A DNA stretch of 64,000 nt from Acinetobacter lwoffii. GTDB lineage: Bacteria > Pseudomonadota > Gammaproteobacteria > Pseudomonadales > Moraxellaceae. A program made the translations under genes and the position numbers. The notes under the pieces are model-generated. The model worked only from the letters and a program-made list of their open reading frames with translations. It searched no databases and had not been told where the DNA came from. Shown here piece after piece: positions 28,859-37,887 of the stretch. The first letter of the stretch is position 1. Each line of letters starts with the position of its first letter. The stretch covers positions 1,745,702-1,809,701 of the forward strand of contig NZ_CP059081.1 of assembly GCF_015602705.1 (NCBI RefSeq), given 5' to 3'.

Positions 28859-28919
28859 TCATATTTTAACTGTTAGGACTCAGGTTTTTTTATTTAAAGC
28901 AAACTATGGGACAGCAGTG
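27650..28919 (-). mobile_element. IS4-family insertion sequence, copy 1 (1270 bp)
   Basis: Boundaries come from comparison with copy 2 and from the 9-bp target duplication CCCAATTGG (27641-27649 and 28920-28928). The imperfect terminal repeats begin CATTGCTGTCCCA at the left and CACTGCTGTCCCA at the right, read inward. The element carries only the transposase. Flanking bases rejoin as a perfect terminator hairpin (GCACCC-AATT-GGGTGC with A and T runs), so the target was the loop of the terminator shared by the convergent amidotransferase and yceI-like genes. Confidence 0.95.
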
Positions 28920-28950
28920 CCCAATTGGGTGCTTTTTAAATTTTTCATTT

Positions 28951-29538
28951 TTACTTTTTCGGAGCAGGTACAGAAGCCTCGGTAGTAATATTCACTGTAA
29001 TTTTATCGCCCACATTTGGAACATAACCGCCTACCCCAAAGGCTGAGCGGTTAAATGAAGTGGTTGCATTGAAACCAATCGTTTGTAATTTGGTCATTGG
29101 ATGTACGCCTTGTTTATTTAAAACTGCATCCAGTACCACAGGTTTAGTGACATCTTTCACGGTTAAGTTACCGGTGATTTTGTATTTGTTTTTGCCTAAA
29201 GCCTGAACTTTAGTACTTTTAAAAGTGATATTCGGATATTTGGCAGCATCAAAAAATTCTGCTGTCTTAATATGGTCATCCAGCGCTTTCACATTCGTAT
29301 TAATGCTTGCAACCGGGATATTCACATTGACCGAAGAATTCGCAGGTTTTGCATTATCAACATTAATCGTACCCTGGATGTCACTGAAGTTTGCAGATGG
29401 TGTAGAGAAACCAAAGTGGCTCCAAGAGAACACCGTTGCTGAATGAGTCGGGTCAATCGTATAGGCCACTGGTTTTGCCATAGAAACTGTTGCTACAGAT
29501 GCGACCGCCAAGCCTAATGCTAATGTTTTGAAATTCAT
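28951..29538 (-). CDS. YceI-family periplasmic protein
   Basis: This is a secreted lipocalin-like protein of 195 residues. A Sec signal peptide (N-F-K-T-L-A-L-G-L-A-V-A-S-V-A-T-V-S-M-A) precedes Y-T-I-D-P-T-H-S, the family start. F-S-W-S-H-F-G-F-S, K-T-A-E-F-F-D and the G-N-L-T-V-K-D-V-T-K-P-V segment are YceI signatures. Family members bind long isoprenoid or fatty chains in a beta-barrel; in other Acinetobacter, paralogues are base- or stress-induced. It is monocistronic. The natural 3' terminator is interrupted by IS copy 1. Confidence 0.94.
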   Translation of the reverse strand: MNFKTLALGLAVASVATVSMAKPVAYTIDPTHSATVFSWSHFGFSTPSANFSDIQGTINVDNAKPANSSVNVNIPVASINTNVKALDDHIKTAEFFDAAKYPNITFKSTKVQALGKNKYKITGNLTVKDVTKPVVLDAVLNKQGVHPMTKLQTIGFNATTSFNRSAFGVGGYVPNVGDKITVNITTEASVPAPKK

Positions 29539-29667
29539 GTTTTTATCTCACGTTTTGGATGTTATTAAGTGTATAGAATCTGGAACCGTTTACAGCCCTA
29601 AAGATAAAACGTTTTGTTGCAGCGATGAAACGATAAAATTGTAAGTTATTTTTTTAATTTTTGAGCT

Positions 29668-30123
29668 TTAATCCATACGGTACTGGATGAATCCAGTTTT
29701 CTTGGCGACTTTGTTATACAACGCTTGTGCCTGATGGTTTAATTCATGAGTCAGCCAGTAAACCCGGTCGCAATTACGCTGCTGCGCGACCTGATAGACA
29801 TGCTGAATCAGCTTGCGCGCCACGCCCTGTCCGCGATAATCAGGATGGGTAAATAGATCCTGTAAATAGGCATAGGGTCTTACTGTCCAGCTACTGTTAT
29901 GTTCGATGACATGCACAATCCCTACGACCTTTCCATCAATCAAGGCCGCAAAACCGTACATTGAATCTAACTCATAATTAGTTAATTTATCCCAGGTATT
30001 TTTACTTACCTCATCCGAAATTTGGGTCTGATAAAAGCGTTGATAGTCTTGCCATAAAAATAGCCATTCCGGCTGTGATATTTGCTCTAGAGATTTGATC
30101 TGGATCTGGCACTGTATATTCAT
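29668..30123 (-). CDS. GNAT-family N-acetyltransferase
   Basis: This is a small acetyl-CoA-dependent acetyltransferase of 151 residues. Motif A for coenzyme A pyrophosphate binding is visible as D-Y-R-G-Q-G-V-A-R-K-L (R/Q-x-x-G-x-G/A), preceded by the beta-4 strand Y-L-Q-D-L-F-T-H-P. The C-terminal strand includes V-Y-W-L-T-H and A-L-Y-N-K-V-A-K-K-T-G-F. The substrate is unknown. It is a single gene between yceI and a small protein gene on the same strand. Confidence 0.88.
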   Translation of the reverse strand: MNIQCQIQIKSLEQISQPEWLFLWQDYQRFYQTQISDEVSKNTWDKLTNYELDSMYGFAALIDGKVVGIVHVIEHNSSWTVRPYAYLQDLFTHPDYRGQGVARKLIQHVYQVAQQRNCDRVYWLTHELNHQAQALYNKVAKKTGFIQYRMD

Positions 30124-30260
30124 GTTTAACTGCTTCTTTGGCTTATTTCTTTAATTTAAGTCGTTTCAATAGTGGTCGCTGAATTTTTATAGCGGCCTAA
30201 ACTTAGCTTTATCTCATCTGGTGCTCATAAGCAACCTGTCAGATGAAAATCATCCGGCAT

Positions 30261-30286
30261 AAAAAAAGTCCCAATCAGGGACTTTT
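30261..30286 (-). terminator. terminator of the 73-residue protein gene
   Basis: A 9-bp stem AAAAGTCCC/GGGACTTTT (30264-30272 with 30278-30286) with a further A-run that gives U-residues on the minus strand. Confidence 0.8.
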
Positions 30287-30298
30287 CATGCATTATGT

Positions 30299-30520
30299 TT
30301 AAAGTTTTTCAACCAGAATACGATCAACCTGTTTTAGGCCAGTCGTCTTTTCATGATTTTTACGACGCACTTTAATGACCTTTTCTTCGGCTAATTCTTG
30401 CAGCATTAAATCAACTGCAACCATCGCTTCAAGAGGTAATTCCTGTCCGATCCACTTGAGTTCGCCTGCATCCATTAAAGTAATTTCATCGTTAATTTGT
30501 TCATACAAGCTCATGTTCAT
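30299..30520 (-). CDS. small conserved-looking acidic protein, unknown function
   Basis: A 73-residue protein I do not recognise. It is predicted helical: an acidic N-terminal half (Y-E-Q-I-N-D-E-I-T-L-M-D-A-G-E-L) and a basic stretch K-V-I-K-V-R-R-K-N-H-E-K. The pattern of a helix pair ending in a basic segment is compatible with a small DNA- or protein-binding winged-helix-like module, but this is speculation. Support for being a gene: a clean terminator just after the stop, an AT-rich promoter region upstream and no competing frame. A second ATG two codons in could be the start. Confidence 0.7.
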   Translation of the reverse strand: MNMSLYEQINDEITLMDAGELKWIGQELPLEAMVAVDLMLQELAEEKVIKVRRKNHEKTTGLKQVDRILVEKL

Positions 30521-30648
30521 CTCACTCTTTCATTTCGACTATGGGAGAACCTTCTAACAGTTGCCACATGAAAACAACGCTAAAAAGCGAAAAAATAAAA
30601 GACGCCCCAAAACTGGAGCGCCTTTTAAAAAACTGCTTAATCAGTTGA

Positions 30649-32637
30649 TTATGCAGTAATCTCTTTTATAGCTGCTACAACTGCTTCAGTAGTAATACCG
30701 AAGAACTGGAACAGATCTTTTGCAGGTGCAGATTCGCCATACGTTGTCATACCGATTACGCGACCATCAAGACCCACAAATTTCCACCAGTAATCAACAT
30801 GTGCAGCCTCAACAGCAACACGTGCACGAATATTTGATGGAAGAACCGCTTCACGATAAGCTGCATCTTGCTTCATGAATTCTTCAGCACATGGCATAGA
30901 CACGACACGCACGCCTTCAAGCTGTGCATAAGCTTCCATTGCCAGAGATACTTCAGAACCAGTTGCAATGATGATGGCTTTCAATTCGCCTTTTTCTTCA
31001 GCCAATACATAGCCACCTTTCGCAGCGTTCTCAATTTGAGCTTGAGTACGGGTTTGGAATGGCAAGTTCTGACGAGAGAAGATCAATGCGGTTGGACCTT
31101 CAGCACGCGTTAATGCAGATTTCCAAGAAATTGCTGCTTCAACGGTATCACATGGGCGCCATGTATTTAGGTTTGGTGTCCCACGAAGGGATGCGATCTG
31201 CTCAACAGGTTGATGCGTTGGGCCATCTTCACCCAGACCAATTGAGTCATGCGTATACACATGGATCACGCGCTGTTTCATTAATGCAGACATACGTACC
31301 GCATTACGTGCATATTCCATAAACATCAGGAATGTTGCTACATAAGGGATGAACCCGCCATGCAGTGCAACACCATTCGCGATTGCAGTCATACCGAATT
31401 CACGTACGCCATAGTGTACGTAGTTACCTGCCGGATTGTCCTGTACGCCTTGCGCGCCTTTCCAAAGGGTCAGGTTAGAACCTGCAAGATCCGCAGAACC
31501 ACCTAGAACTTCTGGCAATAATGGAACAAGTGCTTGCAATGCATTTTGGCTGGCTTTACGCGTTGCAATTGTTTCAGCTTTGGCATTCACTTCTGCAATA
31601 TAGGCATCCGCTTTTGCAACGAAGTCAGCCGGTAATTCACCAGATAAACGACGTTTAAATTCAGCGGCTTCAGTTGGATATTTTGCAGCATAAGCAGCAA
31701 ATGTTTCGTTCCAAGCTGCTTCTGATTCAGCACCTTTAGCTTTCGCATCCCAAGCTGCGTAAACATCTTCAGGAATTACAAATGCTTCATCAGTCCAGCC
31801 TAGTGCTTCACGAGTCAAGACGATTTCGTCATGACCGAGTGGTGCACCATGACTGTCTTCTTTACCTTGCTTGTTTGGTGAACCCAAACCAATCACGGTT
31901 TTACAGATAATGATGGTTGGTTTAGCAGTTTCAGCTTTCGCCTCAACAGTTGCCTGACGGATTGCATCTGCATCGTGGCCATCAACTTTAATCACTTGCC
32001 AGCCGTACGCCAAGAAGCGTTGTTCTGTATCGTCAGAGAACCAGCCTTCCACTTCGCCATCAATCGAGATGCCATTGTCGTCATAGTAAGCAATCAATTT
32101 GCCCAGACCCAATGTACCCGCCAAAGAACATGCTTCGTGAGAAACACCTTCCATCAAACAGCCATCGCCGAGGAAGCAATAAGTGAAGTGATCTACAACT
32201 TGGATGTCGTCTTTGTTGAATTGCGCAGCTAGAGTTTTTTCAGCCAGTGCAAAACCGACAGCATTCGCGATGCCTTGACCTAAAGGACCAGTCGTCGTTT
32301 CAATCCCTGGTGCATAGCCCAACTCCGGGTGACCAGGTGTTTTAGAATGAAGTTGACGGAATGCTTTAAGATCTTCAATCGAAAGATCGTAGCCCGTTAA
32401 ATGAAGAAGCGCATATTGAAGCATAGAGCCATGGCCATTTGACAATACAAAACGGTCACGGTTTGCCCAATTCGGGTTGGTCGGGTTGTGGTTCATGAAT
32501 TCACGCCAAACCACATCAGCGATATCTGCCATCCCCATTGGAGCACCTGGATGTCCTGAGTTTGCTTTTTGCACAGCATCCATTGCCAATACACGAATTG
32601 CGTTTGCAATACGACGTTCATTAAGCGGGGTTGTCAT
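30649..32637 (-). CDS. tkt: transketolase
   Basis: This thiamine-diphosphate enzyme of the non-oxidative pentose phosphate pathway moves two-carbon units between sugar phosphates. The 662-residue length is standard. Visible features are H-P-G-A-P-M-G-M-A near the N-terminus, the ThDP motif starting G-D-G-C-L-M-E-G near residue 155, the catalytic-glutamate region [11 protein letters not shown] near residue 410, and D-G-P-T-H-Q-P-V-E. The gene begins with ATG at 32637 and is monocistronic. An imperfect hairpin at about 30597-30630 (AAAAG...CTTTT) probably terminates it. Confidence 0.97.
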   Translation of the reverse strand: MTTPLNERRIANAIRVLAMDAVQKANSGHPGAPMGMADIADVVWREFMNHNPTNPNWANRDRFVLSNGHGSMLQYALLHLTGYDLSIEDLKAFRQLHSKTPGHPELGYAPGIETTTGPLGQGIANAVGFALAEKTLAAQFNKDDIQVVDHFTYCFLGDGCLMEGVSHEACSLAGTLGLGKLIAYYDDNGISIDGEVEGWFSDDTEQRFLAYGWQVIKVDGHDADAIRQATVEAKAETAKPTIIICKTVIGLGSPNKQGKEDSHGAPLGHDEIVLTREALGWTDEAFVIPEDVYAAWDAKAKGAESEAAWNETFAAYAAKYPTEAAEFKRRLSGELPADFVAKADAYIAEVNAKAETIATRKASQNALQALVPLLPEVLGGSADLAGSNLTLWKGAQGVQDNPAGNYVHYGVREFGMTAIANGVALHGGFIPYVATFLMFMEYARNAVRMSALMKQRVIHVYTHDSIGLGEDGPTHQPVEQIASLRGTPNLNTWRPCDTVEAAISWKSALTRAEGPTALIFSRQNLPFQTRTQAQIENAAKGGYVLAEEKGELKAIIIATGSEVSLAMEAYAQLEGVRVVSMPCAEEFMKQDAAYREAVLPSNIRARVAVEAAHVDYWWKFVGLDGRVIGMTTYGESAPAKDLFQFFGITTEAVVAAIKEITA

Positions 32638-33082
32638 AAATCAGAGTCCAAAATATTCAGAAATAGGAAATGATGAAAAGACTTTCAAAACTGCTGTCTA
32701 TTGTCTTAAAAAAACAGCGAGGGGTAAAGACTAACCAACAATATTTATCAGTTTATTGAGTGTCTCTTGCCTTATCGTACAATTATTCCACATTTCTTCT
32801 TCGGCTTTGATTCGCTCTACTGGTTTACAGATTGAATTATCCTGCATTTCAAAAGCGACTTTAATTTCTGTATCTGGATTTCAAGCTGATAAACAGGATT
32901 GAATTTATGCTGATTTTGTTTCTATTTCATATGTCTCACACCATTATTTTTGAAGAAAATTCATACAATTCTCTGATCTATTCATAATGTAATTTGTATT
33001 AAATTTTATAAAATATTGGCAGGATTGTTTGATATACAGGTGAAATCTAATTTGCTTAGGCTAATTTCCAACCTCGGCAGAC
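32638..33082. other. tkt upstream region, with a possible gene remnant
   Basis: This 445-base AT-rich gap must hold the tkt promoter on the minus strand. A 38-codon minus-strand frame at 32731-32847 has a protein-like composition (K-P-V-E-R-I-K-A-E-E-E-M-W-N-N-C) but no ribosome site. A neighbouring frame just upstream (Q-H-K-F-N-P-V-Y-Q-L-E-I-Q) also looks coding-like, so this could be the remains of a decayed small gene. Nothing else is recognised. Confidence 0.3.
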
Positions 33083-33466
33083 TTATTGCCCTTGACAATC
33101 TTTAGGCAAATAGCGCTGCTGAATATCAGTGGAATAACATTTGTCACTATGAACATCAAAAGCGACTGATTTCCCGCGAATGGCCATATCGACTCCCTGC
33201 TCTCGTATCTTGAACTCTATCCGGCAAGCGGCATTAATAATGACTTTTTCGATATATTGACCATGCCCACCAATCTGGCGTCCGGCATCACAGTGCTGAT
33301 CCGAAGCAATAAACTGGGTTCGATATGCTCCAGCCTGTTCAAACACTTCGGCCAATTGATTACGCACGACATAAGCTTGATAACTCATAAAAGCCATCGT
33401 CACTAAAATCGCGATAATGATGAGCACGATCAGCACTTCAATCAGGGTAAATGCCTTTTGATACAT
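33083..33466 (-). CDS. type IV pilin-like protein (prepilin with Ala at -1)
   Basis: A 127-residue pilin-like protein. The class III signal is very short (M-Y-Q-K-A) and is followed by the canonical F-T-L-I-E-V-L-I-V-L-I-I-I-A-I-L hydrophobic helix. The residue before the cleavage site is Ala instead of the nearly invariant Gly. The C-terminal globular part has paired cysteines (D-Q-H-C-D-A-G, N-A-A-C-R, D-K-C-Y, K-D-C-Q). The ATG at 33466 has an AAGGAG site 10 bases upstream; an in-frame start at 33511 would destroy the leader. It is not in a pilus cluster, so a minor pilin or a competence pseudopilin is possible. Confidence 0.85.
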   Translation of the reverse strand: MYQKAFTLIEVLIVLIIIAILVTMAFMSYQAYVVRNQLAEVFEQAGAYRTQFIASDQHCDAGRQIGGHGQYIEKVIINAACRIEFKIREQGVDMAIRGKSVAFDVHSDKCYSTDIQQRYLPKDCQGQ

Positions 33467-33939
33467 GATTTCTGATCTCCTTACAGTCTTGCTCCAAGAA
33501 GTCCATAGCAAAAGATGTCGCCATTCCTAACCAGCTAATGTGGAATACTTAGCGCTAATATGAAGATATACCCGAACATCAACAAGACATTTGGTCGCAA
33601 GGCGCACAGCCTGAATCTGCTTTATTGATGTAATGATCACTTGCTTAAGTAAATTTTGAATTTTGAGCTTTGTATTTTTTCTATCGTCTATTTTTTTAAG
33701 ATTTAATCGGAAATCTAAGCATTTAATTTTCTGACAGTCTGACGGATTAAAATATTGTTGCTTCATATTCCCCAATCAATAATGCTGTCTAAATAGACAT
33801 ATCAATTTTTTTAATTCTATTAATCAATTAAAAACACAATAATTTGAAACAATTTCGACCAATTTTGTCGTGTTAAGCTAGTCCTAGAGCGCAACTCGAT
33901 GTAACATATCGGGTCTTTAAAATTAACTGTGATAGGACT
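33467..33939. other. intergenic region between pilin-like gene and metK
   Basis: An AT-rich gap of about 470 bases between divergent genes. It must hold the promoters for metK and the pilin. I see no recognisable SAM riboswitch. An 82-codon minus-strand frame at 33527-33775 has lysine-rich low-complexity composition and no family features, and is not called. Confidence 0.5.
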
Positions 33940-35106
33940 ATGCGCGAGTACGCTGTATTTACTTCGGAATCTGTAAGCGAAGGCCATCCAGATAAAATGG
34001 CTGACCAAATCAGTGACGCTATTTTGGATGCAATCTTAAAAGAAGACCCATATGCACGGGTTGCTTGTGAAACGCTTGTAAAAACAGGTGCGGTTGTACT
34101 TGCCGGTGAAATCACAACGATAGCAAATGTTGATTTTGAGGCAATTGTACGTCATACCGTAAACGGAATTGGTTATCACCATTCTGATCTTGGTTTTGAT
34201 GGTTCGACCTGTGCCGTGATCAATATGATTGGTAAACAGTCACCTGAAATTGCTCAGGGTGTAGACCGCCAGAAACCTGAAGACCAGGGTGCCGGCGACC
34301 AAGGTTTAATGTTCGGTTATGCAAGTCGCGAAACTGATGTATTAATGCCTGCGCCGATTTCATATGCGCATCGTTTAATGGAAAAGCAGGCTGAATTACG
34401 CCGTAATGGCACCTTGCCATGGTTACGCCCAGATGCAAAAAGCCAGGTAACGTTTGCTTATGAAAATGGCGTACCAGTTCGTTTAGATGCAGTCGTTCTT
34501 TCGACTCAACATGATCCTGAAATCACTCAAGCAAACCTGAAAGAAGCTGTGATTGAAGAAATCGTGAAGAAAATCATTCCTGCTGACATGTTCCATGCAG
34601 AGACCAAATTCCACATCAACCCAACGGGTATGTTTGTGATCGGTGGTCCTGTGGGTGACTGTGGTTTGACTGGACGTAAAATTATCGTAGATACCTACGG
34701 TGGTATGGCACGTCACGGCGGTGGTGCTTTCTCTGGTAAAGATCCATCTAAAGTTGACCGCTCTGCTGCATATGCAGGTCGTTATGTAGCGAAAAACATC
34801 GTTGCTGCTGGCCTGGCTGACAAGTGTGAAATTCAGGTGTCTTACGCGATTGGTGTTGCTGAGCCAACTTCAATTTCAATCAATACCTTCAATACTGCAA
34901 AAGTCTCTGAAGAATTGATTATTGCACTGGTTCGTGAACATTTCGACTTACGTCCATATGGCATTACCCGTATGCTTGACCTGATCCAGCCGATGTATAA
35001 GCAAACTGCTGCTTATGGTCACTTCGGTCGTGAAGGTTCAGATACTGCATTTACCTGGGAAAAAACTGACAAAGTGGAAGCGCTTAAAGCGTCTGCTGGT
35101 CTATAA
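33940..35106 (+). CDS. metK: methionine adenosyltransferase (S-adenosylmethionine synthetase)
   Basis: MetK makes S-adenosylmethionine from methionine and ATP in the cytoplasm as a tetramer. The 388 residues show the N-terminal [13 protein letters not shown] with the ATP/methionine-binding histidine, the Q-S-P-E-I-A-Q-G-V flexible loop, D-Q-G-L-M-F-G-Y-A, and the signature [14 protein letters not shown]. Its ATG at 33940 follows a GATAGGA site. The gene has its own strong terminator. Confidence 0.98.
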   Translation: MREYAVFTSESVSEGHPDKMADQISDAILDAILKEDPYARVACETLVKTGAVVLAGEITTIANVDFEAIVRHTVNGIGYHHSDLGFDGSTCAVINMIGKQSPEIAQGVDRQKPEDQGAGDQGLMFGYASRETDVLMPAPISYAHRLMEKQAELRRNGTLPWLRPDAKSQVTFAYENGVPVRLDAVVLSTQHDPEITQANLKEAVIEEIVKKIIPADMFHAETKFHINPTGMFVIGGPVGDCGLTGRKIIVDTYGGMARHGGGAFSGKDPSKVDRSAAYAGRYVAKNIVAAGLADKCEIQVSYAIGVAEPTSISINTFNTAKVSEELIIALVREHFDLRPYGITRMLDLIQPMYKQTAAYGHFGREGSDTAFTWEKTDKVEALKASAGL

Positions 35107-35116
35107 GTTTTTCTTA

Positions 35117-35146
35117 AAAAAAGCCTGCATCATGCGGGCTTTTTTT
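35117..35146 (+). terminator. rho-independent terminator of metK
   Basis: The stem GCCTGCA/TGCGGGC (35123-35129 with 35133-35139, one G-T pair) is flanked by an A-run and seven Ts. Confidence 0.9.
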
Positions 35147-35437
35147 ATGTCTTTCATTTCTTCATCTTTAGAATTATCTCTAGGTCGTGATGACAAATAT
35201 TTAAATGCCAAGCTTCATACTATAACCTGCCTATCGAATGATACTATTAAGACTTCCCTCTCTGTGAATATCACTATTCCATGAAACTTAAAACAACTTC
35301 CGACTGAGCCATTACAGTATAAGTATCGAAAAAAGTTACAGTTAATCAACAAATATTGATCTATTTGCTAGCATAAATCTAAATAAATGGCTGCTAAATT
35401 AGATTGCAGCTCTACAACAACAAAAGGATATTACTCG
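35147..35437. other. intergenic region upstream of small lipoprotein
   Basis: About 290 AT-rich bases without a gene. The promoter for the small lipoprotein gene should lie near 35340-35400. No structured element is obvious. Confidence 0.4.
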
Positions 35438-35782
35438 ATGAATAAATTACTGATTGCTTTAGGTTTGGCGACCACTGTTGCCTTAGTCGGCTGTAGTAAA
35501 GAAGAAGCGCCTGAAACCGGCGCAACCACAGGTGAGCATTTAGAAAATGCAGCCAATCAAGCCGGTCATGATATGGAAGATGCCAGCCGTGAGGCTGCGG
35601 TAGAAACCGAACGAGCAATGGATAATGCCGCAGAAAATACTGCTCAGGCAGCGGACGAAGCAGCTGCTGCAACGTCTAGAGCAGCAGATGCCACTGCGGA
35701 AGCAGCACGTAAAGCAACTGCAGCAACTGCAGCGGCAGTTGAAGAAGGTGCCGGAGAAGTTCGGGAAAAAGCTGAAAACTGA
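35438..35782 (+). CDS. small alanine-rich lipoprotein
   Basis: A 114-residue lipoprotein of unknown role. It has a signal peptide with lipobox A-L-V-G-C followed by S-K-E-E. Most of the mature chain is a continuous alanine/glutamate-rich amphipathic helix with heptad-like A-A-x-x-A-x-x-A spacing (for example A-A-E-N-T-A-Q-A-A-D-E-A-A), resembling apolipoprotein or LEA-like hydrophilic helices. The ATG at 35438 has an AAAAGGA site; the frame is open upstream without an RBS. Related proteins in Acinetobacter are often stress-linked, but this is inference. It has its own terminator. Confidence 0.85.
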   Translation: MNKLLIALGLATTVALVGCSKEEAPETGATTGEHLENAANQAGHDMEDASREAAVETERAMDNAAENTAQAADEAAAATSRAADATAEAARKATAATAAAVEEGAGEVREKAEN

Positions 35783-35805
35783 TTTTAGCATTCAGTTTGA
35801 TGTTT

Positions 35806-35832
35806 AAAAGCCTGCGATTGCAGGCTTTTTTT
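35806..35832 (+). terminator. terminator of the small lipoprotein gene
   Basis: A 10-bp stem (35806-35815 with 35820-35829), a 4-base loop and a T-run. Confidence 0.9.
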
Positions 35833-36049
35833 ATCAGCGATGATTTTAAATATCGAATGATCTAAATTGAAATTGCATTATTTCTTGATGGGATCAATTT
35901 TTTATCTAAATGATTCGATAAAATCAAATAAATTGATAAAACTTATCAAGTATTAGAATGACTTAATTGTGATTGAATCGGCAAAACGGGCTGCATTTAA
36001 ACTGAAATTCAGTAGAATACCAGCCTTTATTTTTAAAATTTAATCTCCC

Positions 36050-37261
36050 ATGTCAGTCATTGTTGCTGCTTCCCAACGGTCGAATATTTCGGTCTGGGCA
36101 GCTTTTATTTTGCTTATCATAGGTACAATCGGTGCCTATCAAATCGTAGGCTTAAATCAGGCCCTATTATTTTTGGTTGGTGGTGCACTGGGCATGACCC
36201 TGTACCATGCTTCATTTGGTTTTACTTCGAGCTGGCGTGTCTTTATCAAGGAACGTCGCGGCCGTGGTTTACGTGCGCAGATGATTATGCTGGCGCTGGC
36301 AGTTTTACTGTTCTTCCCCGCTTTAGGTGCAGGTGAATTGTTCGGCAACCCAGTCAAAGGCAATGTTAACCCTGTTTCCATGTCAGTCATGATTGGTGCC
36401 TTTATTTTCGGTATCGGTATGCAACTTGGTGGCGGTTGTGCATCAGGTACGCTGTATACCGTCGGTGGCGGTAGTGCACGTATGCTGGTGACGCTCTTGT
36501 TCTTCTGTATCGGGTCTGTGATTGCGACCTCGCACCTTGACTGGTGGTTTGCTCTGCCACATCTTGAGCCTATTTCACTGGTAGAAAGTTTAGGCGTTCT
36601 TCCTGGATTGCTGTTGAGCTTTATCGTTTTTGCCATCATTGCTGCGGCAACTGTTTATTTCGAAAAGAAACGTCATGGCAGCCTGGAAATTGAGCCACGC
36701 AGTGAATATCAGGGCTGGAAGCGCTTTGTTCGTGGTCCATGGCCTCTGATTTGGGGCGGGATTATTCTGACCTTACTCAACTTTGCCACTTTGGCACTGG
36801 CAGGTCGTCCTTGGGGCGTGACCTCTGCACTCGCTGTTTGGGGTGCCAAAGGTGCTACGCTTGTGGGTGTTGATGTAGCTTCTTGGGATTATTGGCAAAA
36901 AGCAGGCAATGCTAAAGCACTGGCAGAATCATTATGGTTTGATATTACCTCAATGATGAACTTCGGTATCATGCTGGGTGCTTTGTTGGCAGCAAGTTTG
37001 GCAGGTAAATTTGCGCCGAATTTCAATATTCCAAAACGTTCACTGATTGCTGCTGTTGTAGGTGGCATAATGCTGGGCTACGGCGCACGCTTAGCTTATG
37101 GTTGTAATATCGGGGCATATTTCAGTGGAATTGCGTCGGGTAGTCTGCATGGCTGGTTATGGCTGGTCTTCGCTTTTATTGGTAACGGGATCGGGGTAAA
37201 ACTTCGTCCGATTTTCTTCTCGGATGAAAAACCGCAGTCTGAAAAACTGACCGGTTGCTAA
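36050..37261 (+). CDS. YeeE/YedE family (TsuA-like) transporter
   Basis: This is a polytopic inner-membrane protein of 403 residues in the YeeE/YedE family, whose characterised members take up thiosulfate or selenium/sulfur species. About ten transmembrane helices are visible. The two conserved cysteine loops G-G-G-C-A-S-G-T-L (about residue 130) and A-Y-G-C-N-I-G-A-Y-F-S-G (about residue 350) are the family signatures; the cysteines relay the sulfur compound through the pore. The C-terminus ends on another Cys (L-T-G-C). No TusA-like partner is adjacent, so the substrate remains inferred. Upstream 35833-36049 is AT-rich and featureless. Confidence 0.92.
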   Translation: MSVIVAASQRSNISVWAAFILLIIGTIGAYQIVGLNQALLFLVGGALGMTLYHASFGFTSSWRVFIKERRGRGLRAQMIMLALAVLLFFPALGAGELFGNPVKGNVNPVSMSVMIGAFIFGIGMQLGGGCASGTLYTVGGGSARMLVTLLFFCIGSVIATSHLDWWFALPHLEPISLVESLGVLPGLLLSFIVFAIIAAATVYFEKKRHGSLEIEPRSEYQGWKRFVRGPWPLIWGGIILTLLNFATLALAGRPWGVTSALAVWGAKGATLVGVDVASWDYWQKAGNAKALAESLWFDITSMMNFGIMLGALLAASLAGKFAPNFNIPKRSLIAAVVGGIMLGYGARLAYGCNIGAYFSGIASGSLHGWLWLVFAFIGNGIGVKLRPIFFSDEKPQSEKLTGC

Positions 37262-37272
37262 TGCTTAAAATC

Positions 37273-37301
37273 AAAAAAGCCCATCTGTGATGGGCTTTTT
37301 T
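37273..37301. terminator. bidirectional terminator between convergent genes
   Basis: A 13-bp stem including A/T runs (37273-37285 with 37289-37301) and a 3-base loop, placed between the YeeE-like gene (+) and the lipoprotein gene (-). Confidence 0.92.
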
Positions 37302-37314
37302 CTGGCTTTAGGAT

Positions 37315-37824
37315 TTACAGCGCAGCTTTTAAATTACAGCCATAACCCATGGTCTGCTGGACCTGACGATAAGTCGTATAACGATCCAGAATAAAGGTAT
37401 AAAAATGATCAGCGTCAGAGAAATTGGCTTTTAAATTTTCATTCTTGGCATTAGGCAGTTTAATGTCATCGACCAGTTCCAGATTGTAATGTCCCAAACG
37501 GTACATATCCGCAAAATAACTATTCATCATATCGCAATAGGCGATTTTACTGGGTTTTAATGCAGTACTGCTGACAAGATGCTGGTTCAAGCTTTGCAGA
37601 TTATTGACATCTAAAGGAAACTGGTGCGCGAAAGCAATGCTTTCGACTTTCTTAAATTTCTGAAAGTCTTGGGCTAACTGGACATTGAGTGCATCAAAAC
37701 GTTGCTGCAGTTCCTCTGCAGTCTGAACCTGATATTTCACTGGATCTACGACCGTTTTTTGTGGTTGTTCCGAACATGCAGTTAATCCAGTGAGCAGCGC
37801 TAATGACGTTAGCCATACCTTCAT
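37315..37824 (-). CDS. lipoprotein of unknown function
   Basis: A 169-residue predicted lipoprotein, not recognised. The signal peptide W-L-T-S-L-A-L-L-T-G ends in lipobox L-T-A-C with S at +2, which favours outer-membrane sorting. The mature chain begins with a P/V-rich linker, then a long helical part (A-E-E-L-Q-Q-R-F-D-A-L-N-V-Q-L-A-Q-D-F). Two further cysteines (I-A-Y-C-D-M, Y-G-C-N) could form a disulfide in the periplasm. It has its own terminator. Confidence 0.8.
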   Translation of the reverse strand: MKVWLTSLALLTGLTACSEQPQKTVVDPVKYQVQTAEELQQRFDALNVQLAQDFQKFKKVESIAFAHQFPLDVNNLQSLNQHLVSSTALKPSKIAYCDMMNSYFADMYRLGHYNLELVDDIKLPNAKNENLKANFSDADHFYTFILDRYTTYRQVQQTMGYGCNLKAAL

Positions 37825-37887
37825 GTTTATACACTCAATTTAAATATACCAATGCTTATTATGCCTGAAAGCAGCCTGATGTACTGT

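Noticed and set aside
33527..33775. An 82-codon minus-strand frame between the pilin-like gene and metK.
   Set aside because: Lysine-rich low-complexity product, no ribosome site, no recognisable domain; left as intergenic.
33880..33939. Possible SAM riboswitch upstream of metK.
   Set aside because: Only a 4-bp CGAT/ATCG pairing is visible; none of the known SAM riboswitch core structures can be drawn.
36157..36639. A 160-codon minus-strand open frame.
   Set aside because: Antisense to the YeeE/YedE-like transporter; proline/lysine-rich product without motifs.
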